From NCBI RefSeq assembly GCF_002355335.1, contig NZ_AP014946.1, positions 2,247,501-2,311,500 of the forward strand: a DNA stretch of 64,000 nucleotides, in the 5' to 3' direction. Made by a program: the position numbers and the translations under genes. Numbering within the stretch: the stretch's first letter is position 1; every line of letters begins with the position of its first letter. A model generated the notes under the pieces. The model ran no database searches. It saw only the letters and a list, made by a program, of their open reading frames with translations, and was not told the origin of the DNA. This document shows positions 27,162 through 35,858 of the stretch, in pieces. Source of the stretch: Variibacter gotjawalensis. GTDB lineage: Bacteria; Pseudomonadota; Alphaproteobacteria; Rhizobiales; Xanthobacteraceae.

Positions 27162-29471
27162 ATGCCCCCTGTGAAGTTCGGATTCGGTCAAGCCGTCACG
27201 CGTAAAGAAGACGACGCTTTGATCAGAGGCGTCGGCCGTTACGTGGCGGACGTTCAGCCGGATGGTGTTCTTCACGCGGTCGTGTTGCGCTCCCCGCATG
27301 CTCACGCAAAGTTCAAGATAACGGACGTCGAGGCGGCGAAAGCCGTCAAAGGCGTCCGATTGATTCTGACGGCGGCCGATCTCAAGGATCTCGGCGATCT
27401 CCCGTGCCACGGCATCCCGCCGGGCGTGAAGGTCGACGTTCCCTCGTACCCGATCCTCGCTACGGACACGGTGCGTCACGTTGGTGATTCCGTCGCGCTC
27501 ATCGTCGCCGACACGATCGATCAAGCGCGCGACGGCGCCGAGAAGATCGAAGTCGAATACGAACAACTGCCGCACATCGTCGACATGGAAGCTGCGGTGA
27601 AATCCGGCGCGCCGGCGGTGTGGAAGAACCAGAAAGACAACGTCTGCTTCGAGACCACGATCGGCGACAAGAAGAAAACCGACGCGCTGTTCGAGAAGGC
27701 CGACAAAGTCATCGAGCTGCGCATTGTCAATCCGCGCGTCGTGACGAACTATCTCGATACGCGCGGCGTCATTGCGGAATACGAGAAAGAAAGCGGCCGC
27801 CTCAACATCACGCTGTCGAGCCAGGGTCCGCACGTGATGCGCGACGTGCTTGCCGGCGACGTGCTCAAGATCGCGCCGGAGAAGCTGCGCGTGATGACGC
27901 CGGACGTCGGCGGCGGCTTCGGCACGAAGCTGTTCCCGTATCGCGAATACGCGCTGGTGACGGAAGCGGCGCGACGCCTCAAGAAATCCGTGAAGTGGAT
28001 CGGCGAGCGCACCGAGCACTTCCTCTCCTGCGCGCAAGGCCGCGACAACATCACGATCGCGAAGGTCGCTTGCGACTCCAAGGGCAAATTCCTCGCATTC
28101 TCGGTCGACACGCTCGCCGACATGGGCGCGTATCTCTCGCTCTATGCGCCGTTCATTCCGTTCATCGGCGCCGAAATGCTGCCGGGCCTCTACGATTTCA
28201 AAGCATGCCACATCCGCCTGCGCGGCGTTTACACGAACACAGTCCCGGTCGATGCGTATCGTGGCGCCGGTCGTCCGGAAGCCGCGTATGTGATCGAGCG
28301 CGTCGTTGATCATGTCGCGCGCGAGCTAGGCATTCCGCGCGACACGCTGCGCAAGCGCAACTTCATCGCGGCAAAACAGATGCCGTACACCACGCCGACC
28401 AACAAGACGTATGATTCGGGCGAGTTCGCGCAACATATGGAAAAGGCGCAGGACATCGCCGACTGGAAGGGTTTCGAGAAGCGCGCGAAAGCCGCTAAGA
28501 AAAACGGCAAGCTGCGCGGCATCGGCCTCGGCTCGTATATCGAAGCCTGCGGCGGCAATGGCCCCGAGAGCGCGAAGATGCAGCTCGACCAAGACGGCGG
28601 CGTTACGATTTTTATCGGGACGCAGTCGAGCGGGCAGGGCCATCACACGGCGTATGCACAGATCGTTGCCGATCACCTCGGCCTGTCGCCGGACATGGTG
28701 CGCACCGTGCAGGGCGACACCGACAAAATCGCGACCGGTGCCGGCACCGGCGGCTCGTCGTCGATTCCAGTGGGCGGTGTTGCGGTCGGCGGGGCGGCGA
28801 AGAAGCTCGGCGAAAATTTGAAGATCATCGCGGCCGACAAGCTTGAAGCCGGCGTCGGCGATCTCGAAATCGCGGAAGGCAACGTGCGCGTCGTCGGTAC
28901 CGATCGTCAGGTCTCATTCGCGGATATCGCGAAAGCGCCGGTGAAACCGGAGTTGCTGATCACGGACGACAAGTGTGAGCCGCCGGCCGCGACCTATCCG
29001 AACGGCACGCATGTTGTTGAAGTCGAGATCGATCCGGGCACCGGCCACGTCGATTTCGTGAATTACGTGATCGTTGACGACTTCGGAGTGACGCTGAACC
29101 CGCTGATGCTTGCCGGCCAGATTCACGGCGGCACTGTGCAAGGCCTCGGCCAAGCGCTGCTCGAACACGCGATCTACGACAAGGACTCTGGTCAGCTCGT
29201 CACGGCCTCGCTGATGGATTACGCGCTCCCGCGCGCGAGCCACGTGCCACCGATGTCGTTCGAGACCAACAACGTGAAGTGCGTCACCAACGCGCTCGGC
29301 GTCAAAGGCGCCGGCGAGGCGGGTGCGATCGGTTCATGCCCCGCGATCATGAACGCGATCGCGGATGCGCTCTATCGCGCGCACGGCACGCCGCAAATCA
29401 TCGATATGCCGGCGACGCCGCAGCGCGTCTGGCAGGCGCTCCGCGAGTCGGAGCGCGCCCACACGATGTAA
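27162..29471 (+). CDS. Molybdopterin-binding subunit, xanthine oxidase/CoxL family (form II)
   Basis: This 769-residue large subunit has the N-terminal AldOxase domain (GVGRYVADV, LRSPHAHAKF), then the molybdenum-cofactor region with VGGGFGTK. The active-site loop is AYRGAGRPEA (residues 365-374), and the catalytic glutamate is E719 in GVKGAGEAGAIG. The AYRGAGR loop marks form II (CoxL-like, not the AYRCSFR loop of true CO dehydrogenase). It begins 3 bases after the RND gene. No FAD-binding or [2Fe-2S] subunit gene is next to it, which is unusual. A small protein and two cytochromes c follow instead. Confidence 0.9.
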   Translation: MPPVKFGFGQAVTRKEDDALIRGVGRYVADVQPDGVLHAVVLRSPHAHAKFKITDVEAAKAVKGVRLILTAADLKDLGDLPCHGIPPGVKVDVPSYPILATDTVRHVGDSVALIVADTIDQARDGAEKIEVEYEQLPHIVDMEAAVKSGAPAVWKNQKDNVCFETTIGDKKKTDALFEKADKVIELRIVNPRVVTNYLDTRGVIAEYEKESGRLNITLSSQGPHVMRDVLAGDVLKIAPEKLRVMTPDVGGGFGTKLFPYREYALVTEAARRLKKSVKWIGERTEHFLSCAQGRDNITIAKVACDSKGKFLAFSVDTLADMGAYLSLYAPFIPFIGAEMLPGLYDFKACHIRLRGVYTNTVPVDAYRGAGRPEAAYVIERVVDHVARELGIPRDTLRKRNFIAAKQMPYTTPTNKTYDSGEFAQHMEKAQDIADWKGFEKRAKAAKKNGKLRGIGLGSYIEACGGNGPESAKMQLDQDGGVTIFIGTQSSGQGHHTAYAQIVADHLGLSPDMVRTVQGDTDKIATGAGTGGSSSIPVGGVAVGGAAKKLGENLKIIAADKLEAGVGDLEIAEGNVRVVGTDRQVSFADIAKAPVKPELLITDDKCEPPAATYPNGTHVVEVEIDPGTGHVDFVNYVIVDDFGVTLNPLMLAGQIHGGTVQGLGQALLEHAIYDKDSGQLVTASLMDYALPRASHVPPMSFETNNVKCVTNALGVKGAGEAGAIGSCPAIMNAIADALYRAHGTPQIIDMPATPQRVWQALRESERAHTM

Positions 29472-29520
29472 GCGCGGCGAAGCCGCCGGGAGAGCGGCCT
29501 GAGCCGCTAGGAGAGAACGA

Positions 29521-29772
29521 TGGCTACGATCGAAGTCGGCTTCATGGCATTCGTTGCCGAGGGCAGCCCCGGCATCGGCGCGGTCCGCAGCGTCACGCGC
29601 GACAAGATCGTGATCTATGTCGAGAACGCGGGCGAGTTCGCGGTGTCGCTCTCGGCCGTCCGCTCGGTGCACGACCAGAAGGTCATCCTCGATCCCGGCA
29701 AGCTCGAGCCAAAAATGCTGAGCGCGATCGGCCATGCGCATGACCGCGAAGACCCGAACGTGGCCGGATAAG
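29521..29772 (+). CDS. Small conserved-looking protein, unknown function
   Basis: This protein of about 83 residues has alternating hydrophobic beta-strand-like stretches (VGFMAFV, KIVIYVENAGEF, SAVRSVHDQKVIL) and a His-rich tail, IGHAHDRED. The pattern is reminiscent of small PRC-barrel-like beta proteins, but I cannot place it in a named family. GGAGA lies about 8 bases before the ATG. It follows the CoxL-like gene by 49 bases and probably belongs to the same transcript; a role with that enzyme is only an inference. Confidence 0.65.
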
Positions 29773-29909
29773 GTTCTTGTTGCACCGCACAGCTGCGTGA
29801 CCGCTGTCATCGCCCCGTTGACATAGTTCGGAATAATTCGAAACTACCAATCGCCGGTTGCGTTGATCGGCACGGGCCGGCTCCCGCCGGCTGAACTTTA
29901 GGAGTTTCC

Positions 29910-30344
29910 ATGCTTCGAACCGTCCTCACGGCCGCGCTCGTTACGCTCGGTGCCACCGTTGTCGTTGCGCAAGACCCGATAGCGGCACGCAAGGAGCTTA
30001 TGAAGGGCGTCGGCGCTCAGGCGCGCAACGGCGCGCAGATGGTGCGCGGCGAACAGCCTTTCGAGCTCGCCAAAGCGCAGACCGTTTTCAAAGTCTTCCA
30101 GGACGCGGGTGAGAAATTCCCGGCGATGTTCCCGGAGAATTCGAAGACCGGCGGCGATACCGCGGCGCTTCCGGCGATCTGGACCAACATGCCGGACTTC
30201 AAAGCGAAGTCCGATAAATTGGCTGCTGACGCGAAAGCCGCGCAGGCAAGCGTGAAGGATCTCGAGACGTTCAAGACGGCGTTCGGCGGCATCGGCCGTG
30301 ACTGCGGCGCGTGCCACGAAACCTATCGCGCCAAGCGGAATTAA
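29910..30344 (+). CDS. Cytochrome c' (class II c-type cytochrome)
   Basis: This 144-residue periplasmic protein has a signal peptide (residues 1 to about 20, ending VVA-Q) and the heme motif CGACH at residues 132-136, close to the C-terminus. A C-terminal CxxCH on a four-helix protein is the class II/cytochrome c' arrangement. Segments ARKELMKGVGAQ and KLAADAKAAQASVKDLETFK fit the helices. Possible roles are nitric oxide binding or electron transfer. It lies between the molybdenum enzyme and a diheme cytochrome c. Confidence 0.9.
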   Translation: MLRTVLTAALVTLGATVVVAQDPIAARKELMKGVGAQARNGAQMVRGEQPFELAKAQTVFKVFQDAGEKFPAMFPENSKTGGDTAALPAIWTNMPDFKAKSDKLAADAKAAQASVKDLETFKTAFGGIGRDCGACHETYRAKRN

Positions 30345-30356
30345 TCTTCCAATATA

Positions 30357-30400
30357 ACCACTAGCTCCGCTAATCCCCGCGAAAGCGGGGATCCAGCCGA
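30357..30400. repeat. Hairpin repeat ATCCCCGC-GAAA-GCGGGGAT
   Basis: Perfect 8-base arms (30373-30380 and 30385-30392) close a GAAA tetraloop, followed by further GC-rich sequence up to about 30520 in the 191-base gap between the two cytochrome genes. There is no T-run, so it reads as a palindromic intergenic element rather than a terminator. Confidence 0.6.
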
Positions 30401-30535
30401 ACGCCCGTAAGGCGCTGAACGACTGGACGGAGCGAAGTTTTTTTCCGGCGCGTGCTGACGCACGCGCTGGATACCCGCCGAAGTTAATCCTCGAAGGATC
30501 GGGGACGGGTGTGAGCGGACTGTGAGGAAACCGAA

Positions 30536-31450
30536 ATGCTCCGCAAACTCCTCGTCTCCGTTATTCTCCTCGCGATCGTCGGCGGCGCGGTGTTTTGGTT
30601 CATCTCGGCGCCGCAGCCGCTTGCCGCGAATGCGCTCGCAGCTCCTCACACCGCGAACGTCAAGAACGGCGAGACGATGTTCTTCGCCGGCGGCTGTTCG
30701 TCGTGTCACGCCAAGCCCGGCCAAGATAACAAGTTCAATCTCTCGGGCGGGCTCGGCCTGAAGTCACCGTTCGGCACCTTCTACGTTCCTAATATCTCGT
30801 CCGATCCAAATGACGGCATCGGCAAGTGGAGCGAGACGGATTTCGCGAACGCGATGCTGCGCGGCGTCGGCCCCGGCGGCGTGCATCTCTATCCGGCATT
30901 TCCCTACACGTCGTATCAGCGCATGACGCTCGCCGACACGCGCGACCTCTACGCGTTCATCAAAACGTTGCAGCCCGAAAAGGGTCGCGTGCGCGATCAT
31001 GATCTGCCGTTCCCGTTCAACATCCGCCGCACGCTCGGCGTCTGGAAGTTGCTCAACCTTGACGGCAAAACATTCGCCGCCGATACGTCGAAGCCGGCGG
31101 ACTGGAATCGCGGCGCGTATCTCGTCAACGGCCCGGGCCATTGTGCCGAATGTCATTCGCCGCGCGACCTGATGGGCGGCATTGTTTCCGGCCAGCGCTT
31201 TGCAGGTGGTCGAAACCCGGAAGGCGAGGGCTGGGTACCGAACATCACACAGGCGCGCCTCGGCAAATGGTCGGTCGGCGAAATCGAGGAAGTGCTGGCG
31301 AGCGGCCTCAATCCGGACGGCGATTCCGTCGGCGGCTCGATGGCGCCGGTCGTCCGCAATACCGGACAGCTCTCACCGGATGACCGCAAAGCGATGGCGG
31401 CTTACATCAAGTCGCTGCCCGCCGTCGAAGGGCCGAAACCGCCCAAGTAA
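30536..31450 (+). CDS. Diheme cytochrome c
   Basis: This 304-residue protein has an N-terminal membrane anchor or uncleaved signal (residues 5-23) and two heme-binding motifs, CSSCH at 54-58 and CAECH at 203-207. Axial methionine candidates are present in each half. This two-domain layout matches the cytochrome subunits that take electrons from alcohol, gluconate and molybdenum aldehyde dehydrogenases. Next to an orphan CoxL-like subunit, it is a good candidate acceptor (inference). Confidence 0.9.
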   Translation: MLRKLLVSVILLAIVGGAVFWFISAPQPLAANALAAPHTANVKNGETMFFAGGCSSCHAKPGQDNKFNLSGGLGLKSPFGTFYVPNISSDPNDGIGKWSETDFANAMLRGVGPGGVHLYPAFPYTSYQRMTLADTRDLYAFIKTLQPEKGRVRDHDLPFPFNIRRTLGVWKLLNLDGKTFAADTSKPADWNRGAYLVNGPGHCAECHSPRDLMGGIVSGQRFAGGRNPEGEGWVPNITQARLGKWSVGEIEEVLASGLNPDGDSVGGSMAPVVRNTGQLSPDDRKAMAAYIKSLPAVEGPKPPK

Positions 31451-31558
31451 CGGCTGCCGTTATCGCGCGACGCGATGCGCGCGACCTATGCGCACACAAG
31501 GGTTTGTCGCGCCTCGAAAATCCTTATGGTGCGGGTGATTCCCTCGCACCCTCGCACG

Positions 31559-32473
31559 ATGAACGTTTTCAAAGGTATCCTCCTTAAAATCGCGTCCGCG
31601 CTCGTGTTCGCGACGATGCAGGCGCTGGTGCGTTGGGTCAGCGACACCGTGCCGGTCGGGCAGGTGGTGTTCTTCCGTGCGCTCTTCGCGATCCCGCCGC
31701 TGCTGCTGATTTACGCATATCGCCGCCAGCTCTCGACCGCGTTCCGCACCAACCGCTTCGGCGGGCACGTAACGCGCGGCCTCATCGGCGTAGCCGGCAT
31801 GTTCTTCAACTTCGCAGCTCTCGCGCGGCTCCCGCTCGCGGAGTCGACCGCGATCGGGTTCGCGGCTCCGTTGATGACCGTCGCGCTGGCGGCCGTGCTG
31901 CTTGGCGAGCGCGTCAGGGTCTATCGCTGGTCGGCGGTCGGTGTCGGCTTTCTCGGCGTCCTCGTGATGCTCTCGCCACATCTCAACGTCGCGCACGGAC
32001 CGGAAGCCGCGCTCGGCGTTTTCTTGGCGATCCTTGCCGCTTTCACGTCGGCCGGGTCCGTTATTCAGACGCGGCGGCTGATGGACACCGAAACCAACGC
32101 CGCGATCGTTCTCTACTTCTCGATCATCTCGGTGATCGGCGGCCTCGCGACGCTGCCGTGGGGCTGGGTCATGCCGGGCGGCCTGCAGCTCACGGCGCTG
32201 ATCGGCATCGGCGTGCTCGGCGGCGTCGGGCATTTGCTGATGACGGAAAGCTTCCGCTGGGCGCCCGCATCCGTCATCGCGCCGTTCGACTACACGATGC
32301 TGCTCTGGGCTTTCCTGCTCGGCTATCTGCTGTTCGGCGAAGTGCCGATGAGTGCGGTCTTCGTCGGCGCCGTGATCGTTGTCGCGGCGGGACTCTTCGT
32401 CATCTGGCGCGAGCGCAAGCTGGGACTCGAACGCCCGCGGCCGCCGGCCGCGGGGCCGCCGGTCGCGAGTTGA
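31559..32473 (+). CDS. DMT superfamily (EamA) transporter
   Basis: This 304-residue inner-membrane protein has ten hydrophobic helices in two EamA repeats. The first repeat has VFFRALFAIPPLL and LAESTAIGFAAPLMTVALA, the second has TDTNAAIVLYFS-like (ETNAAIVLYFS) and APFDYTMLLWAFLLGYLLFGE. RhaT/YdcZ-like members export amino acids or metabolites. The ATG at 31559 begins MNVFKGILLK; an in-frame start at 31475 would add 28 polar residues and has no RBS. No specificity can be inferred. Confidence 0.87.
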   Translation: MNVFKGILLKIASALVFATMQALVRWVSDTVPVGQVVFFRALFAIPPLLLIYAYRRQLSTAFRTNRFGGHVTRGLIGVAGMFFNFAALARLPLAESTAIGFAAPLMTVALAAVLLGERVRVYRWSAVGVGFLGVLVMLSPHLNVAHGPEAALGVFLAILAAFTSAGSVIQTRRLMDTETNAAIVLYFSIISVIGGLATLPWGWVMPGGLQLTALIGIGVLGGVGHLLMTESFRWAPASVIAPFDYTMLLWAFLLGYLLFGEVPMSAVFVGAVIVVAAGLFVIWRERKLGLERPRPPAAGPPVAS

Positions 32474-32485
32474 GCGTTAAAAAGA

Positions 32486-32507
32486 AACGCCCCGAAACCG
32501 GGGCGTT
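32486..32507. terminator. Bidirectional rho-independent-type hairpin
   Basis: A perfect 9-base stem, AACGCCCCG (32486-32494) with CGGGGCGTT (32499-32507), has a 4-base loop and lies between the convergent ends of the DMT transporter and the small secreted protein. The A-rich side serves as a T-run on the minus strand (TTTCTTTTTAACG). Confidence 0.8.
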
Positions 32508-32510
32508 GGG

Positions 32511-32726
32511 TTAGGCGCAGTAGCGGATGCGGCACCAAACACCGCGCGGCGTATTGGCCGCGCAGTAGTTCAACGCGATGCGGGCCGCGCGGGCGCGATT
32601 GGGATGCCAACCCACGCCCCAGCCGCCTGACGCGCTGCTCGCGCGGCATTGCCAAGCGAAGGCATCGGTCGGGGCCATTGTGAATCCTGCGCCGGCGATC
32701 ACGACGGCGAGCAACAGCTTCTTCAT
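32511..32726 (-). CDS. Small secreted cysteine-containing protein (DUF4189-like)
   Basis: This 71-residue protein has a clear signal peptide (MKKLLLAVVIAGAG, cleavage about AFA-W) and a mature part of about 47 residues with four cysteines, enough for two disulfides. The core, GGWGVGWHPNRARAARIAL followed by cysteine-spaced CRIRYC, resembles the repeat core of DUF4189 domains. AGGAG lies seven bases upstream of the ATG at 32726, which fixes the start and discards a longer frame. It is probably periplasmic; function unknown. Confidence 0.72.
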   Translation of the reverse strand: MKKLLLAVVIAGAGFTMAPTDAFAWQCRASSASGGWGVGWHPNRARAARIALNYCAANTPRGVWCRIRYCA

Positions 32727-32942
32727 TTCCAGCTCCTGAAGTGGCTCGCTTGGGCCCGTCTTTGGCGGGTTCAGCGAGCAGCGACGTCCGGCCCGAGGCA
32801 ACGATACGCAGGCGACTTGGAAGATTGTTGGTTGTCATTGCGCCAAGCCTGGCGCGAAATTTGGACAAAACCTTTGTCACGGGCAAGCGCGATTTGTACG
32901 CAAACGAACGGTTGCGTTCGGTAACCTGAATGGAGAGGGTTA

Positions 32943-33179
32943 CTAGAAGGCTTTGAAGGTGACGATCGTCCGCGTGTCCTGGATGCCCGGAATGACCTGG
33001 ACCTTCTCGTTCACGAAATGGCCGATATCGGTCTCCGGCGGGATGTAGAACTTCACCAGAAGGTCGAAATCCCCGGCCGTCGAATAGATCTCGGACGCGA
33101 TCTCGGCGTCCGCCAACGCATTGGCGACCTGATACGACTTGCCGAGCTGGCATTTGATCTGGATGAAGAACGCGATCAT
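32943..33179 (-). CDS. Stand-alone Lrp/AsnC ligand-binding (RAM) domain protein
   Basis: This 78-residue protein consists only of the C-terminal ligand-sensing domain of Lrp/AsnC regulators: FFIQIKCQLGKSYQVANAL, then AEIYST-like (SEIYSTAGDFDLLVKFYI) and IPGIQDTRTIVTF. It lacks the helix-turn-helix. Such domains can form oligomeric rings that bind amino acids, and may act as stand-alone sensors or modulate full-length Lrp proteins. The ATG at 33179 is preferred. It is divergent from thiE. Confidence 0.85.
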   Translation of the reverse strand: MIAFFIQIKCQLGKSYQVANALADAEIASEIYSTAGDFDLLVKFYIPPETDIGHFVNEKVQVIPGIQDTRTIVTFKAF

Positions 33180-33298
33180 GAGAACTCCCGGAGTCTCTTT
33201 GCAATCCACCAAAACCCGAGGCCGGGCGCAAGCTTGATCGGGCCCCTCAAATGGGCGAGACCTTAGATCAAATCCTCCAGCCGGGCCGTTGTCACACC

Positions 33299-33970
33299 AT
33301 GAAAGTCGATTTGCGCCTCTACGCCCTGGTCGATCCGGAGCACACCGGCGGTCACGATATCGCGGCGCTCGCGGCAGCGGTCGTGAAGGGCGGAGCGACG
33401 CTGGTCCAGCTCCGCGACAAGAAGGGCTCGACCCGCGAGATGATCGCCCGCGCTCGCGCCATCCATGCGGCGCTGAAGGGTACCGGCGTCCCCCTGCTCA
33501 TCAACGACCGTGTTGACGTCGCGCTCGCTGCCGGGGTCGAGGGCGTCCACATCGGGTGGGACGACATGGCGGCGGACGATGCGCGCCGCCTGCTCGGCAA
33601 GGGCGCCATCATAGGCCTCTCGATTAACAGCGCCGAGCGGGCCCGCACAGCGCCGATTGAGTTGCTCGACTACGTCTGCATTGGCGGCGTCTTTGCGACT
33701 ACCTCGAAGGACAATCCGAACCCGCCGCAGGGCGTTGCCGGGGTTTGCGCCTTCGCGGACATCATCCGTCCACGCGCGCCGAAGGGCTTTCCGGTCGGCG
33801 CCATCGCGGGCATCACGGCAGCCAATGCGGGCGAGGTCATTGCCGGAGGTCTCGACGGCGTCGCCGTCATCACGGCTTTGTCCCTCAAGCCTGATCCGGA
33901 AGCCGCCGCCCGTGAGCTGCGCGGTATCGTCGATCGGAGTCTAAAGGTCGGCGCGGGAGCGCCCGCATGA
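33299..33970 (+). CDS. thiE: Thiamine phosphate synthase
   Basis: This 223-residue TIM-barrel enzyme joins HMP-PP and HET-P to thiamine phosphate. Motifs include [38 protein letters not shown] and [26 protein letters not shown] and [15 protein letters not shown] follow and are typical of ThiE. The ATG at 33299 starts near the conserved YALVDPE strand. The stop overlaps the thiD start by 4 bases. No TPP-riboswitch core is visible upstream. Confidence 0.9.
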   Translation: MKVDLRLYALVDPEHTGGHDIAALAAAVVKGGATLVQLRDKKGSTREMIARARAIHAALKGTGVPLLINDRVDVALAAGVEGVHIGWDDMAADDARRLLGKGAIIGLSINSAERARTAPIELLDYVCIGGVFATTSKDNPNPPQGVAGVCAFADIIRPRAPKGFPVGAIAGITAANAGEVIAGGLDGVAVITALSLKPDPEAAARELRGIVDRSLKVGAGAPA

Positions 33971-34764
33971 GCGCCATCGCGGTCACCATCGCGGGCTCGG
34001 ACTCAGGGGGAGGGGCCGGCATCCAGGCCGACCTCAAAACTTTCTCTGCGCTCGGCGTCTATGGCGCGACCGTCCTCGCTGCCCTGACGGCTCAGAACAC
34101 CAAGGGCGTTACCGGCATCCACTCGGTCCCGCCCGATTTCGTCGCACAGCAGATTGACGCCGTTTTCTCCGACCTCAAGATTGACGCCGTGAAGATCGGC
34201 ATGCTGGCCGACAGCGCCGTCATCGAAACGGTGGCGGCCGGTCTCGACCGCCACGCCGCCCGCAATATCGTGCTCGACCCCGTCATGGTCGCGACCTCGG
34301 GCGACCGGCTGCTCAAACCGGACGCGATCGACACGCTCCGCAAGGTCCTCATCCCCCGCGCCGCGATTATCACGCCGAACCTGCCGGAAGCCGCCGCTCT
34401 GCTCGACGCGCCTGTCGCGCGCAGCGAGACCGAGATGCGTGATCAGGGCGAGAGGCTTTTGAAGCTTGGCGCCAAGGCCGTGCTGGTCAAAGGCGGTCAC
34501 GGCGAGAGCGCCGAGGCGGTCGATCTCCTGATCGAGCCGAGCCGGCAGACACGTCTTGCTGCCGTGCGCGTCAACACGCGCAATACCCACGGCACCGGCT
34601 GCACGTTGTCGTCCGCCATCGCGGCCGGTCTCGCCAAGGGCCAAGACCTCGGCAGCGCTGTCGCGGCCGCGAAGGACTACATCACGGCGGCGCTGCAGGC
34701 GTCGGAGCGCTTGAGCATCGGGTCCGGCCACGGACCGGTCCACCACTTCCACGCGTGGTGGTAG
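33967..34764 (+). CDS. thiD: Hydroxymethylpyrimidine/phosphomethylpyrimidine kinase
   Basis: This 265-residue ribokinase-family enzyme phosphorylates HMP and HMP-P for thiamine synthesis. It begins [21 protein letters not shown], the ThiD signature, and has [27 protein letters not shown] and the anion-hole motif [18 protein letters not shown]. It overlaps thiE in ATGA style, so ThiE and ThiD are co-translated and supply successive thiamine steps. The other thi genes are not in the window. Confidence 0.95.
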   Translation: MSAIAVTIAGSDSGGGAGIQADLKTFSALGVYGATVLAALTAQNTKGVTGIHSVPPDFVAQQIDAVFSDLKIDAVKIGMLADSAVIETVAAGLDRHAARNIVLDPVMVATSGDRLLKPDAIDTLRKVLIPRAAIITPNLPEAAALLDAPVARSETEMRDQGERLLKLGAKAVLVKGGHGESAEAVDLLIEPSRQTRLAAVRVNTRNTHGTGCTLSSAIAAGLAKGQDLGSAVAAAKDYITAALQASERLSIGSGHGPVHHFHAWW

Positions 34765-34845
34765 ATTGCGACTCGCATTCAGACGGTTAGCGGCATCTGC
34801 TGAATCGGAATGCGAAGCGTGTACGCGGCCGTGCGCATAGGTTAA

Positions 34846-34890
34846 AGCATTCCAGGTGAAGTGGATACCGGTTCACCGTCCGGAAATGCG
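34846..34890. repeat. Dispersed repeat (AGCATT-CCGGTTCACC type), copy 1
   Basis: The segment contains the core GTGGATACCGGTTCACC flanked by AGCATTCC and GGAAATGCG, which are partly complementary. A diverged second copy lies at 46180-46228. It is the AGCATTTTCC-type intergenic element I know from many Rhizobiales genomes. Otherwise the 186-base gap holds only the hairpin at 34907-34939. Confidence 0.6.
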
Positions 34891-34906
34891 ACTACTCAAA
34901 GAATCG

Positions 34907-34939
34907 AAAGTCCGCTTTGCTTCTATCGAAGCGGACTTT
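34907..34939 (+). promoter_or_regulatory. Perfect 11-bp inverted repeat before XRE-cupin gene
   Basis: AAAGTCCGCTT (34907-34917) and AAGCGGACTTT (34929-34939) are exact complements separated by 11 bases. They end 11 bases before the regulator's ATG, overlapping the expected 5' leader. The spacing of half-sites (22 bases centre to centre, two helical turns) suits a dimeric repressor, probably the regulator itself. No T-run follows, so a terminator is less likely. Confidence 0.55.
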
Positions 34940-34950
34940 AGAAGGGCGCC

Positions 34951-35556
34951 ATGAACGATCGCAAAGGCATCATGGACGCGGGCGCGGTGGCGCTTTCCGG
35001 CCAGCTCGGCAAGACCATCCAGCGGCTGCGCAAGAACTATAACCTGTCGCTGTCCGAACTCGCTGAACAGTCCGGCGTCGCCAAATCGATCATCAGCCAG
35101 ATTGAGCGTAACGAGACTAACCCGACGCTCGCGACCATCTGGCGCCTCTCGCAGGCTCTCGATGTCTCCATCGATCGTGTCCTCGCGACCCAGGAAGACG
35201 ACCCCTTCGTCGAACTGGTGAGCCGCGGCGATACCCCGACGCTTGTCTCGGACGACGGCAAGATCACGCTCGCGATCACCGGTTGGATCAAAACGGTCGA
35301 ATGGCTGCAGTGGTACGACGTGATCGCGGAGCCGGGCGGCGAACTCGACTCCGACGCGCATCAGCGCGGTTCGATCGAATGCCTGTCGGTGCTTGAGGGG
35401 ACACTCGAGGTCGAGGTCGGCGGCGTCGTCGAGAAGATCGAAACCGGAGGCACCGCGCGCTATCGCTGCGACCGCCGCCACACCATCCGCAACACCGGCA
35501 CCGTGCCGGCACGAGCCACGATGGTCTGCATCCTCAAAGCCGCCGTGATGGAGTAG
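34951..35556 (+). CDS. XRE-family transcriptional regulator with cupin domain
   Basis: This 201-residue regulator has an N-terminal helix-turn-helix of the XRE type (about residues 20-75: LGKTIQRLRKNYNLSLSELAEQSG, SIISQIERNETNPTLATIWRLSQAL). The C-terminal cupin sensor (about 100-195) contains GGELDSDAHQRGSIEC and GTARYRCDRRHTIRNTG. The layout is that of PuuR/SutR-like repressors of amino-acid or polyamine metabolism. GAAGGGC precedes the ATG. An inverted repeat directly upstream is a candidate autoregulatory operator. No metabolic target is obvious next to it. Confidence 0.88.
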   Translation: MNDRKGIMDAGAVALSGQLGKTIQRLRKNYNLSLSELAEQSGVAKSIISQIERNETNPTLATIWRLSQALDVSIDRVLATQEDDPFVELVSRGDTPTLVSDDGKITLAITGWIKTVEWLQWYDVIAEPGGELDSDAHQRGSIECLSVLEGTLEVEVGGVVEKIETGGTARYRCDRRHTIRNTGTVPARATMVCILKAAVME

Positions 35557-35858
35557 CGCTCGCGTTTTCCGACTCCATGCCAGTCGGTTGCAAGCGTTGG
35601 TTGAATCAAACTCAGAACTTTCTTCGCTTAGCGCTCGCCGCGATTGCCGCTGTCATCCCGGCCAAGCGGCGTAGCCGCGAGAGCCGGGACCCATGTATCC
35701 CTGCGCTCGCTGGGATTCATGGATCCCGGCTCAGCTCACGCGCTTCGCGCATTCGCTGTCCGCGATGACAATCCGTGTCGTGACCGCGCCCTAAGACACA
35801 TTAAAAAACGAAAAGGGCGCGGACCATGCCGCGCTCTTCCTCATTTTATCGTTGAGGC
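35557..35858. repeat. Intergenic gap with inverted repeat (GTCATCCCGG type), copy 2
   Basis: This 302-base gap contains no gene I can support. From 35649 to 35770 it holds a second copy of the element at 9971-10103. Shared parts are GCTGTCATCCCGGCC, GCGAGAGCCGGGA, CATGTATCCCTGCG, ATGGATCCCG and a closing GATGACA. The 3' end of the gap carries the terminator listed separately. Confidence 0.75.
35813..35838 (-). terminator. Rho-independent terminator of the FAH-family gene
   Basis: A 10-base stem, AAGGGCGCGG (35813-35822) with CCGCGCTCTT (35829-35838), has one G-U pair and a 6-base loop. Read on the minus strand it is followed by TTTTCGTTTTTT, a good U-tract, 20 bases after the stop of the FAH-family gene. 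Confidence 0.85.

Noticed and set aside
24585-28313. A 1242-codon open frame antisense to the RND pump and CoxL-like genes
   Set aside because: Composition is Arg/His/Asp-rich with no recognisable domain. It is the usual complementary-strand shadow in GC-rich DNA, and both sense genes have clear catalytic motifs.
33180-33298. Possible TPP riboswitch before thiE
   Set aside because: I could not find the CUGAGA and ACCUGA-type cores or a plausible three-way fold in the 119-base gap.
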